DNA of 64,000 bases, taken from the NCBI RefSeq assembly GCF_008107625.1, contig NZ_SDKK01000022.1, positions 16,710 through 80,709 of the forward strand. Reading direction: 5' to 3'. Below the pieces are notes generated by a model. It was not told the DNA's origin. It worked only from the letters and a program-made list of their open reading frames with translations, and did no database searches. The stretch is from Zoogloea oleivorans (GTDB lineage Bacteria; Pseudomonadota; Gammaproteobacteria; Burkholderiales; Rhodocyclaceae). Below are positions 1-6,470 of the stretch, in pieces. Made by a program: the position numbers and the translations under genes. Position 1 is the stretch's first letter; each line of letters starts with the position of its first letter.

Positions 1-1
1 C

Positions 2-85
2 GGCGCGGTGGCCATCTGTGCGCCCAACCAGGTCAGCCTGGCCCTCTCCGGGCGCACTGCCGACTATGACTCCCTCAACTACTGA
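2..85 (+). CDS. NusG domain II-containing protein, C-terminal fragment
   Basis: Only the last 27 codons lie in the window; the reading frame enters from the left edge and ends at TGA 83-85. The visible end has an Ala-Ile-Cys-Ala-Pro-Asn stretch and finishes with Asp-Ser-Leu-Asn-Tyr, which resembles the C-terminus of small secreted or membrane-anchored NusG-domain-II proteins. In Proteobacteria these are often encoded directly before a Gx transporter, as here: the next start codon (66) lies inside this gene, a 20-base overlap that implies a common transcript. The function of the family is not established; it recurs near flavin-transfer (ApbE) and extracytosolic redox genes. The assignment rests on a short tail plus the neighbour. 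Confidence 0.6.
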   Translation, partial: GAVAICAPNQVSLALSGRTADYDSLNY

Positions 86-620
86 AATTGTCCTCAAGCC
101 GACGGCGGACGACCACCGGGTAGCCCGCCACGCCGCGGCGGCCATCGTGCTGACGGTGGCCGAGGCGGCCATTCCGTTGCCGCTGCCGGGGGTCAAGCCC
201 GGCCTCGCCAATATCATCACGCTGGTGGTGCTGGCCCGCTGGGGCTGGCGCGACGCGGTGTGGGTGGCCCTGCTGCGGGTTTTGGTGGGCAGCCTGCTGC
301 TCGGCCAGTTTCTCGCCCCGGGCTTCTTTCTGAGCCTGGTGGGCAGCCTGGCCAGCCTGGCGGTGCTCGGCCTCGCCATGCACCTGCCCAAGCGCTGGTT
401 CGGGCCGGTGAGCCACAGCGTGCTGGCCGCCTTTGCGCACATCGGCGGCCAGGTGCTGGTGGCCCGCCTGTGGCTGGTGCCCCACGACGGCGTCTTCTAC
501 CTGGTACCGGTGTTTGCGCTGGCGGCCACCGTCTTCGGCCTGGTCAATGGCCTGATCGCGGCGCGCCTGCTGGCCGAGGAAAGTGCCGCCGAAAAAGACC
601 TTGTGCATAAGGCAATGTAA
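66..620 (+). CDS. Gx transporter family membrane protein (heptaprenyl diphosphate synthase component I-like)
   Basis: A 184-residue, very hydrophobic protein with about five membrane segments. It contains the family's Pro-Gly-Val-Lys-Pro-Gly-Leu-Ala-Asn stretch near residue 40, followed by a hydrophobic Ile-Thr-Leu-Val-Val-Leu run, the pattern of the Hpre_diP_synt_I / Gx transporter group. The ATG at 66 is chosen because it overlaps the end of the NusG-II gene; a more upstream in-frame start (18) would add a Pro/Ser-rich leader without similarity to the family. Despite the old family name, prenyl synthase activity is not expected. ECF-like transport or a role in quinone or flavin-linked redox chemistry has been suggested for the family. 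The substrate is unknown. Confidence 0.8.
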   Translation: MTPSTTEIVLKPTADDHRVARHAAAAIVLTVAEAAIPLPLPGVKPGLANIITLVVLARWGWRDAVWVALLRVLVGSLLLGQFLAPGFFLSLVGSLASLAVLGLAMHLPKRWFGPVSHSVLAAFAHIGGQVLVARLWLVPHDGVFYLVPVFALAATVFGLVNGLIAARLLAEESAAEKDLVHKAM

Positions 621-675
621 TATTCCGGGCTGCGCCGGGCCGCCGGCGCCGCACTTCAACTCCCGGAGTATTGCC

Positions 676-1140
676 ATGCGCCAGAACCTGGTTTCCCTCG
701 AACTCACCGCTGCCGACATCGCCAGGCTCGACGAGGCCATCGCCACCATCGAAGAACTCTTCACCCCCTTCATCTCCCTGAGCGCCAAACAGGTGCGCAG
801 CCTCACCAAGATGGGCGACAAGTCCGAGTTCTTCTGCCGCCAGACCGTCCGGGTGCTCGAACAGAACCCCGAAATCCTCCCCCCCACCTTCGATCTGAGC
901 GAAGTTCAGCGCGACATCGCCGCCTTTGACCTGCTGCGCTCCCGCCTGCTGCGCCTGGAGGAGCTGGCTGCCAAGGGGAGGGACACCGGAATGGCCCTCG
1001 GCAGCGACATCCTCACCGCCGCCCTGGAGGGCTACGCCCTCGTCAAGCTGTTCGGCAAGAGCGAAGGCCTGGAAACCCTGCGCCAGGCCATGGCCCTGCG
1101 CCGCCCGCCGCGTCGCAAAGCCAGCGACCTCACCCCCTGA
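676..1140 (+). CDS. conserved hypothetical protein, alpha-helical
   Basis: A 154-residue soluble protein with no signal peptide or membrane segment. It begins Met-Arg-Gln-Asn-Leu-Val-Ser-Leu-Glu and is dominated by amphipathic helices rich in Leu, Ala and charged residues; the C-terminus is basic (Arg-Arg-Pro-Pro-Arg-Arg-Lys). The start at 676 is set by a CCGGAG ribosome-binding site about 7 bases upstream; the frame is open further upstream but without such a signal. Codon use matches the housekeeping genes. I do not recognise a named domain. It follows the Gx transporter gene by 55 bases and may be co-transcribed with it. Confidence 0.7.
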   Translation: MRQNLVSLELTAADIARLDEAIATIEELFTPFISLSAKQVRSLTKMGDKSEFFCRQTVRVLEQNPEILPPTFDLSEVQRDIAAFDLLRSRLLRLEELAAKGRDTGMALGSDILTAALEGYALVKLFGKSEGLETLRQAMALRRPPRRKASDLTP

Positions 1141-1872
1141 TCGAGGCCGAAGCTAATCCCCGTGAAGCCCCTGACGAAAATCGGCAGGGGCTGCATGAAA
1201 TCTGCCCAGCACTGGCTACTTGTCACCCAGGCTCTGATGAAAATCATCAAGCGCTAAGTGATTTTCATCCAGACCTGCATGGGGATTACTCAGCGCTGAA
1301 TGAATATCACCGAGCCCTGCAGAAAATTCACCCACATCTGGGCGAAAAGCCCGCTCGGCTGGGTGACAGGAGCGCAGAGGCTGATGAATTTCGCGCGGCA
1401 GGGCAGGCGCGGCAGGTACGACCCCCTGGATTCCGTCGGACGATGCTCGCGGGCTGCCACGGGCCACTCACTGCGCAGGCGGGTTTGCCGGTGCTTTGGC
1501 AGGCACCGAGGGCCAGCCGGGTGGAGGAGAGGGATTTTTGGCTGTTTTTACCGATCAGTCATTGGAACGGCGACAGTGGCCTGAAAGCTGACTGAGATGT
1601 TGGGCGTAGCACTCGGGCGGAGTGGTCAATGTTCGGGGGGCTTGAGGGGGTGTTTTCGGGCAGGAGCGGCCGGTCGCCGCCTGATCCAGATAGCGGACAT
1701 TGGGGCGAGGCGGTATGCCGTCCGCTGCTGCTTTTCCTGCCGTGTCATTTTGCACTGCGCGTTGTTTGCGCTTTTAAACAGAAACTTGTAGAACATGCTA
1801 TTCGGCATTCCGATGTTATGCGGCAACACTGTCGCCATAAACAAAGTTGGGCCGCTTACCACTACATCAGCC
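1141..1872. other. non-coding stretch with decayed repeats
   Basis: About 730 bases without a convincing gene. The left part (1171-1401) is the 21-bp repeat tract described separately. From about 1402 to 1740 the sequence is GC-rich and open in several frames but has no ribosome-binding site, family resemblance or codon pattern that would support a gene. From about 1740 the composition shifts towards AT, marking the left edge of the block that carries the zinc-ribbon and HNH genes. Confidence 0.6.
1171..1401. repeat. degenerate 21-bp quasi-palindromic tandem repeat, 11 units
   Basis: Units begin with CTG (once CTA) at 1171, 1191, 1212, 1234, 1254, 1275, 1296, 1317, 1338, 1359 and 1381, with lengths 20, 21, 22, 20, 21, 21, 21, 21, 21, 22 and 21: eleven units in exactly 231 bases. 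The units are strongly diverged but share a layout of CTG, then TGA or GAA, then an A/T core, then TCA or CAC, then an AG/CG end, so the unit is nearly palindromic. Both strands therefore read as heptads with Leu first and often His fifth, for example LSDFHPD and LNEYHRA on the plus strand and LGDIHSA and LDDFHQS on the minus strand. There are no unique spacers, so this is not a CRISPR array. Confidence 0.65.
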
Positions 1873-2289
1873 ATGCCAGCCATAATCGATAGAAGCCTGT
1901 GGTCGAAGTCGAGCCAGAAATCATCGGGTGGTCACTACGATGAAAGAGCGAGCCATTACGAGAATATTTCGTATCGCTGCTGCAAGTGCTTTGCAGGGTG
2001 CGTGTTTTTGGATGAAGCGCAAAAAATCGCATACGAAATCGAAAAGAAGTTCGTTTGGTGGCTCCCTAGTCTTTGCGCCAAGTGTCAATTGGAGGTAAGT
2101 GCGCTTCGCGTAGAAGATCGGCTGTGCCAAGAACGGTGGAAAGAAGACAAGGCAACTCTCATGGTCGATCGAACGTTTCTGAGCCGTTGGATCTCCGTTC
2201 TTGATGCAATACCAACGTACGGAAAGAAGGCTAATACCGATATGAAGGTGGCGCTAAGGGATTGCTTGGAGAGTATCTCTTATGAATAA
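1873..2289 (+). CDS. zinc-ribbon domain protein
   Basis: A predicted 138-residue protein. A Cys-x2-Cys pair in Tyr-Arg-Cys-Cys-Lys-Cys (about residues 36-39) and a second pair in Leu-Cys-Ala-Lys-Cys (about 68-71) flank a segment with Tyr-Glu-Ile-Glu-Lys-Lys-Phe-Val-Trp-Trp. This is the layout of the 'probable zinc-ribbon' family, where a conserved aromatic-rich helix separates two zinc knuckles. A helical tail of about 65 residues follows. The start is uncertain: ATG 1873 gives the N-terminal length usual for the family, but no clear ribosome-binding site precedes it, and ATG 1795 is also in frame. The gene is AT-rich compared with its surroundings and is followed by an attC-like element, so it looks like a mobile gene cassette. 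Its role is unknown; nucleic-acid binding is a guess. Confidence 0.6.
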   Translation: MPAIIDRSLWSKSSQKSSGGHYDERASHYENISYRCCKCFAGCVFLDEAQKIAYEIEKKFVWWLPSLCAKCQLEVSALRVEDRLCQERWKEDKATLMVDRTFLSRWISVLDAIPTYGKKANTDMKVALRDCLESISYE

Positions 2290-2297
2290 TCCGCGCC

Positions 2298-2364
2298 GCC
2301 CAACCTATCACTCCACCGGACGTGCGCGAAAAGCCGCGCAGGCCGGTTAATTTAAACATTATGC
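2298..2364 (+). other. attC-like integron recombination site (59-base element)
   Basis: The 67 bases begin with GCCCAAC (2298-2304, fitting the R'' consensus RYYYAAC) and end with ATTATGC (2358-2364, one mismatch to the R' consensus GTTRRRY). Between them is an imperfect inverted repeat: CCGG-ACG-TGCGCG, a short AAAAGC loop, then CGCGCA-GG-CCGG, which folds as a bulged hairpin as attC sites do in single-stranded form. The GCCGGTTAATTTAAAC segment next to R' resembles known cassette ends. The element sits directly between two AT-rich genes, the position expected in a cassette array. No integrase gene and no second clear attC are visible. The R' mismatch suggests a decayed site. Confidence 0.55.
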
Positions 2365-2370
2365 GTGAAA

Positions 2371-3030
2371 ATGTTTCGGATCGATAAGCACATGCAATTG
2401 ACTGAAGACCCTAAGTTCTATGAGCCACGAGATTGCTTCTTGGCCCCGATACCCGATATTTTCGCCGCCGCCAATCTACTCTCAAGAGCAGTTGATGCCA
2501 TTCTGGAAAAGAACCTTACCTTGGCTGAAGACTTGATAATGCAAGCTGACATGTCTGCACTTGAAGCACATAACGGAAAAATTGCGACTTACCGATCAAG
2601 GGAAATTCATCGTGTCAGGCTCGTTCCAGGAGCGCCGCCAACTATGAAAGATAGAACACAGCGCATGCCCTCTTACAAAGTCGAGCTCTCAATTTACGAG
2701 AGGGACGGTTGGCACTGTAGATTTTGTCAAAGCCCGATTACGTCGAAAGAAGCTCGAAAAAAAATGCATTTGCTTCTTCCAATGGCTGCCAGATGGGGGA
2801 AAGCCAATTCGGAAAAACATCGTGGTCTTAGCATTTTGGAATCGACGCTAGATCATTTACTGCCACATAGCCGTGGCGGCGACAATTCGCTGGAAAATTT
2901 GGTTGCTGCCTGTGGCCCGTGCCAGTTTGGCAGAGGTAATTTCACGCTTGAAGAAGTTGGCCTTAACAATCCATTCTCGAGACCGCCAATTAATGACAAT
3001 TGGGATGGCTTGAGAAGACTCGTAAAGTGA
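2371..3030 (+). CDS. HNH endonuclease domain protein
   Basis: A protein of about 219 residues whose C-terminal half is an HNH nuclease. Tyr-Glu-Arg-Asp-Gly-Trp-His-Cys-Arg-Phe-Cys carries the first zinc-binding Cys pair (about residues 116 and 119). Leu-Asp-His-Leu-Leu-Pro-His-Ser-Arg-Gly-Gly holds the catalytic His with an Asn in Asn-Ser-Leu-Glu-Asn-Leu, and Ala-Cys-Gly-Pro-Cys gives the second Cys pair. The N-terminal ~100 residues are not recognised. The start is ambiguous (GTG 2365, ATG 2371 or ATG 2392); ATG 2371 is used. The coding sequence is AT-rich and begins only seven bases after the attC-like site, as cassette genes do. It could be a standalone defence or homing-type nuclease; no partner methylase or toxin-antitoxin gene is adjacent. 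Confidence 0.75.
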   Translation: MFRIDKHMQLTEDPKFYEPRDCFLAPIPDIFAAANLLSRAVDAILEKNLTLAEDLIMQADMSALEAHNGKIATYRSREIHRVRLVPGAPPTMKDRTQRMPSYKVELSIYERDGWHCRFCQSPITSKEARKKMHLLLPMAARWGKANSEKHRGLSILESTLDHLLPHSRGGDNSLENLVAACGPCQFGRGNFTLEEVGLNNPFSRPPINDNWDGLRRLVK

Positions 3031-3392
3031 GGTTCTGCGTAAGAATGCATAGCCCGGGCTCAATCGGGACTGGCTTACATCGGGCTTTCGCCCGCCTCTT
3101 GGCTCCACGTTGAACGACAGCTTTCGTCAAAGCTCAACGGCTGCACCGGGTCGGAACCTGACGCTCGGCCTACGGAAGCACGTCGGTCATTGCTGCCGCT
3201 GGCGGCGCCTGATCCAAAGCGAAACCTGTGATTTCCGGCAGCCTGACAATCTGAGCGTCGCTGATTAACTTCAGGTCACCCTCGGCACCATCCGGCTGCG
3301 CGCTGATTCAGCAGTTGGAAACAGCCTTATAGGGCCGAGGGACTGTAGCTTTGGCTTGAGACCGGCGGCGCCGCTTTCCAGAGGGATCGTCG
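3031..3392. other. intergenic region with hairpins, no gene seen
   Basis: This region of 362 bases returns to higher GC content after the HNH gene. It holds a CGGGC/GCCCG hairpin (about 3080-3094). A larger bulged hairpin spans 3108-3139: CGTTG, a six-base bulge, AGCTTT, loop CGTC, AAAGCT, CAACG. The bulged hairpin is reminiscent of recombination-site arms but lacks recognisable attC end boxes. No open frame here has a ribosome-binding site or protein resemblance. It separates the convergent HNH and secreted-protein genes. Confidence 0.45.
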
Positions 3393-4238
3393 TCAATCCG
3401 GCAAGTCGAAAGTCTCGCCGCGTGATTGAACGCCTACTTGGTCGAACCACGCAGGACCCAGTTCGCTCGTCGCCGCTTGCGTGCATTTGAGTGAAGCAAT
3501 CGCCTTGCCTTGGTGCTCGACGACGACGCCTTCCTTGGACTGCGTCTGGCCTTTGGGGCCCCAGCGGCCAATCCCGGAATACACCACATAGGCGTAAGTT
3601 CCCTTGCGGATTCTCAGCCAGGCCGCGCCTCCACCCGAAAACGTTTCGGTGCTGCCGGTTGCCGCTGCCTGTGGCGGTAACCCGTTTTCCGGCCAGTTGA
3701 TTTCCAGCGCCTCACGATTGCCGGGTTTTCCAAAGCGGTATTGCAGATAGCCCTTCTTCGGGCCGGATGCCGGATCCGCGCAAACCGAAACCAGCTTGGT
3801 GCCGGTGCGGCAGGCAAACACCACCAGCTCTGTCGCTGTGCAATTTGAAACCCGTTCCAGCGCCTGATTCGTGGACATGGCTGGAGCGGCGTCGCCGAGG
3901 ATCTTGACCGTTGTGGCCACTGGTACCCGGCGAGTTTTCTTGCAGTCCGGATTGCCGCCGCAGGACTCATCCATGACCTGTTTGAGCGTGAAGCCGAGTT
4001 CAACATTCTTGCCGGGCAATTTTGGGTGCCGCGTACAGAGTTCGAAGTCGGCGATCTGCGTCGTCACACTGCCGGTATCGGAACGCAAGGTCAGGTAGCA
4101 GCCCGTATCACCGATTTCCTGGCTCGTAATGGACCCCCTGATGCTCTGTGCGAGAACCTGTCCCTGCACCGCGGAGGTGAAAACAATGCCCAGGCCTGCC
4201 AGGCAACAAGCCCGCGCATGCGTGAATTTAATTCCCAT
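3393..4238 (-). CDS. secreted protein of unknown function
   Basis: A 281-residue protein starting with a cleavable signal peptide: a basic start, the hydrophobic run Cys-Cys-Leu-Ala-Gly-Leu-Gly-Ile-Val-Phe, and small residues near position 26-31. The ATG at 4238 is preceded by AAAGGA at a good distance. Eight or more Cys residues are spread along the mature part (for example Phe-Ala-Cys-Arg-Thr-Gly-Thr-Lys and Asp-Glu-Ser-Cys-Gly-Gly-Asn-Pro-Asp-Cys), suggesting disulfides in the periplasm. The C-terminal half has Leu-Gln-Tyr-Arg-Phe-Gly, then a Gly-rich segment and Tyr-Ala-Tyr-Val-Val-Tyr-Ser-Gly, typical of a small beta domain. It follows the photolyase gene by 20 bases on the same strand. 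No function can be assigned. Confidence 0.75.
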   Translation of the reverse strand: MGIKFTHARACCLAGLGIVFTSAVQGQVLAQSIRGSITSQEIGDTGCYLTLRSDTGSVTTQIADFELCTRHPKLPGKNVELGFTLKQVMDESCGGNPDCKKTRRVPVATTVKILGDAAPAMSTNQALERVSNCTATELVVFACRTGTKLVSVCADPASGPKKGYLQYRFGKPGNREALEINWPENGLPPQAAATGSTETFSGGGAAWLRIRKGTYAYVVYSGIGRWGPKGQTQSKEGVVVEHQGKAIASLKCTQAATSELGPAWFDQVGVQSRGETFDLPD

Positions 4239-4258
4239 ACAAGTCCTTTATTGCGTGC

Positions 4259-5791
4259 TTACAGCGCATCCAGATTGTTTCTGAGCGTCTCTGCATGCCG
4301 GGTGATCGAGGCCGTTTCTTCGGGGCTGAAACGCCCCAGGTTTTTCAGCGGCAATGCCATGCGGGGATTGCCTGAAAAGCGCCGGGAATGGCGGATCAGG
4401 AAGTCCCAGTAAAAGGTGGTGAAGGGGCACGCCTCGGGGCCGCTGCGTTGTTCCGGCCGGTAAGGGCAATCGCGGCAGTGGTTGCTCATGCGCTTGATGT
4501 AGGCGCCACTGGCGCAATACGGCTTGCTCGTCATGCCCGGCCAGGCATTGAGGGCCATGCCGAGGGTGTTGGGTTCTTCCACCCAGTCGACGGCATCGAC
4601 GTAAACCGCCAGATACCAGTCGGCAACCTGGCGTGGTTCGAGCCCGGCGATCAGGGCAAAGTTGCCGGTGATCATCAGGCGCTGAATGTGGTGCGCGTAG
4701 CCGTGTTCCAGCGTCTGGCGAATGGCGCTGCCTAGGCAGGCCGCCCGGGTTTTGCCGGTCCAGAACCAGGCCGGCAAGGGTGTTTGGTGATCGTACTGGT
4801 TGGCGCTGGCCAGCAAGGGCATCTGGCGCCAATACACCCCGCGCACGAATTCGCGCCAACCCAGAATCTGGCGGATAAAGCCCTCGGCGGCGGCGATCGG
4901 TACGTGGCCGGCCGCGTAGGCGGTGAGTGTCGCGTCGATGACCCTGCGTGGATCGATTAGCTTGAGGTTCATCGCACTGGAGAGGAGCGAGTGCCACAGG
5001 AATGGCTCGCCTTGCCACATGGCATCCTGCCAGCGCCCGAACTCGGGCAGGCGGTGGCGAATGAAATCCGCCAGCACTTCTTCGGCCTGGGACGACGTGA
5101 CAGCCCAGGCAAAGTGCCGTGTCTCGCCGGGGTGATCGGGAAAGTGGTGTTCGACGTCGGCAATCGCGCTTTGGGTTATGGCGTCGGGCGCAAAGCGGAC
5201 GGGGGGCGGCAACAGACCGGGGCCTTGCCGGCCGAAAGACTGGCGGTTGTCCGCGTCAAAATTCCACTGGCCGCCAACGGGCTCTTCCCCCGTCATCAGA
5301 ATGCGGTGGCGCTTGCGTTGCCAGCGATAGAAATACTCCATCCGCAACTGCACCTTGTCGCCCGCCCACGCCTTGAAGTCGTCCAGAGAGCAGAGGAAGT
5401 GCGGGTCGGGCCGGATGAGCAGGGCCTTGCCTGCAGCGGCACACGCGGCGTGCAGCGATTCCTGAACCCGGTAGTCACCCGCTTCCAGCATCACCAGGGC
5501 GCTGAAATCGCCATCGTTCAGCAAAGTCTGAACCGCATCGCCCAGACGGGCATGGGGGTGCTCACCCAGGCGCAGATAATTGACCGGCAGGCCCGCCGCG
5601 CGAAATGCGGCCGCGCGGTGGCGCATGGCGGCCAGAAAGAGCGCGCTGCGTGCCTTGTGGCTCCACACGTGGGTCGATTCCTCGCCGGCCTCGATCATCA
5701 GCAGTTGATCGCTTGCCGGATTGAAATCGGTCAGGAGAGGATGCGGGTCGGGGTGTAACTGGTCACCCAGAATCAGGAAGAGACGGCTCAT
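4259..5791 (-). CDS. iron-sulfur (6-4) photolyase / cryptochrome-related protein (FeS-BCP family)
   Basis: This is a 510-residue flavoprotein expected to repair UV photoproducts in DNA, with family-typical length. It opens with Arg-Leu-Phe-Leu-Ile-Leu-Gly-Asp-Gln-Leu, the start of the DPRP (deoxyribodipyrimidine photolyase-related) domain. The FAD-binding helical part contains Phe-Ile-Arg-Gln-Ile-Leu-Gly-Trp-Arg-Glu. All four Cys expected to hold the 4Fe-4S cluster in Agrobacterium PhrB-like enzymes are present: one in Arg-Ala-Ala-Cys-Leu-Gly, two in His-Cys-Arg-Asp-Cys-Pro, one in Glu-Ala-Cys-Pro-Phe. The ATG at 5791 starts exactly at the domain; the frame is open upstream but overlaps the RNase H gene. 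Members act on (6-4) photoproducts or as light sensors; repair is inferred. Confidence 0.93.
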   Translation of the reverse strand: MSRLFLILGDQLHPDPHPLLTDFNPASDQLLMIEAGEESTHVWSHKARSALFLAAMRHRAAAFRAAGLPVNYLRLGEHPHARLGDAVQTLLNDGDFSALVMLEAGDYRVQESLHAACAAAGKALLIRPDPHFLCSLDDFKAWAGDKVQLRMEYFYRWQRKRHRILMTGEEPVGGQWNFDADNRQSFGRQGPGLLPPPVRFAPDAITQSAIADVEHHFPDHPGETRHFAWAVTSSQAEEVLADFIRHRLPEFGRWQDAMWQGEPFLWHSLLSSAMNLKLIDPRRVIDATLTAYAAGHVPIAAAEGFIRQILGWREFVRGVYWRQMPLLASANQYDHQTPLPAWFWTGKTRAACLGSAIRQTLEHGYAHHIQRLMITGNFALIAGLEPRQVADWYLAVYVDAVDWVEEPNTLGMALNAWPGMTSKPYCASGAYIKRMSNHCRDCPYRPEQRSGPEACPFTTFYWDFLIRHSRRFSGNPRMALPLKNLGRFSPEETASITRHAETLRNNLDAL

Positions 5792-5853
5792 GCAGCTTTG
5801 AGTCCTTTCCGGCAAGCAGCCGGACACTATTTGATGCGGGTCGGGGGCGGCAG

Positions 5854-6348
5854 TCAGCGCCGCCGCTTCTTTTTCAGTAGGCCGGGCTTTGCTGCCGGTT
5901 TGTCGGGCAGGCCGAGGGCGGCGCGGGACAGGCGGTCGGCGTCCGGGTTGCGGTGGCGGGGGATCCATTCGAGCCGTACCGAGGCGAAGCCGGCGAGCAG
6001 GGGCTGCATCTGCAGGATGAGTTCGTGCAGGTGGGCTACGCGGGTGTGCGCTTCGCCGCGCAGATGGCGTACCGCAAAGTCGCTGTCACCGCGTACGATC
6101 AGCCGGCGGGCGCCGGAGTCGCGGGCCATTTCGAGGGCTTTGCCGAGCGCCAGCAGTTCTGCTTCGTTGTTGCAGCCACCGTCTGCCGCCAGCCCCGAAT
6201 ACTCAAGCTGTTGCCCTTCGGGGCCGCGCAGGATGGCGCCGAGTCCGATCCGCCCCGGATTGGGCAGGGCCGAACCATCGAACCAGGCTTGCCATTCGGG
6301 GTGATCGGCTAGCGGGAGGGGGGCGGGGATGGGCGGTGGTTGGGGCAC
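5854..6348 (-). CDS. RNase H-like protein (ribonuclease HI family)
   Basis: A 164-residue protein with an RNase H fold. Phe-Asp-Gly-Ser-Ala (about residue 23) gives the first acidic residue, Asn-Asn-Glu-Ala-Glu the second, Arg-Gly-Asp-Ser-Asp the third and Asn-Pro-Asp-Ala-Asp the fourth, so the metal-binding DEDD set looks complete. The C-terminus is a basic Lys-Lys-Lys-Arg-Arg-Arg tail. This is the short plant/archaeal-like 'reverse transcriptase-like' RNase H group often found beside a normal rnhA, so its in vivo substrate is uncertain. It lies just upstream of the photolyase gene in the same direction (62-base gap), possibly in one transcript. Confidence 0.85.
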   Translation of the reverse strand: MPQPPPIPAPLPLADHPEWQAWFDGSALPNPGRIGLGAILRGPEGQQLEYSGLAADGGCNNEAELLALGKALEMARDSGARRLIVRGDSDFAVRHLRGEAHTRVAHLHELILQMQPLLAGFASVRLEWIPRHRNPDADRLSRAALGLPDKPAAKPGLLKKKRRR

Positions 6349-6470
6349 GGGAAATGATCTAATAAGTAGGATTCAGGTGGCACTGTAGTTGATTATTGTC
6401 ATGGCGCTTTGCCGGGCACGAACAAGAATGAAACCAGGGTTGGACCCTAGCCCAAGCTGGAAGAGGCATC

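Noticed and set aside
1171..1401. CRISPR array
   Set aside because: The repeats are contiguous and degenerate, with no unique spacers and no cas genes nearby.
1795..1820. Second attC-like end (GTTATGC near 1814) before the zinc-ribbon gene
   Set aside because: The heptamer matches R', but no partner box or bulged inverted repeat is found upstream.
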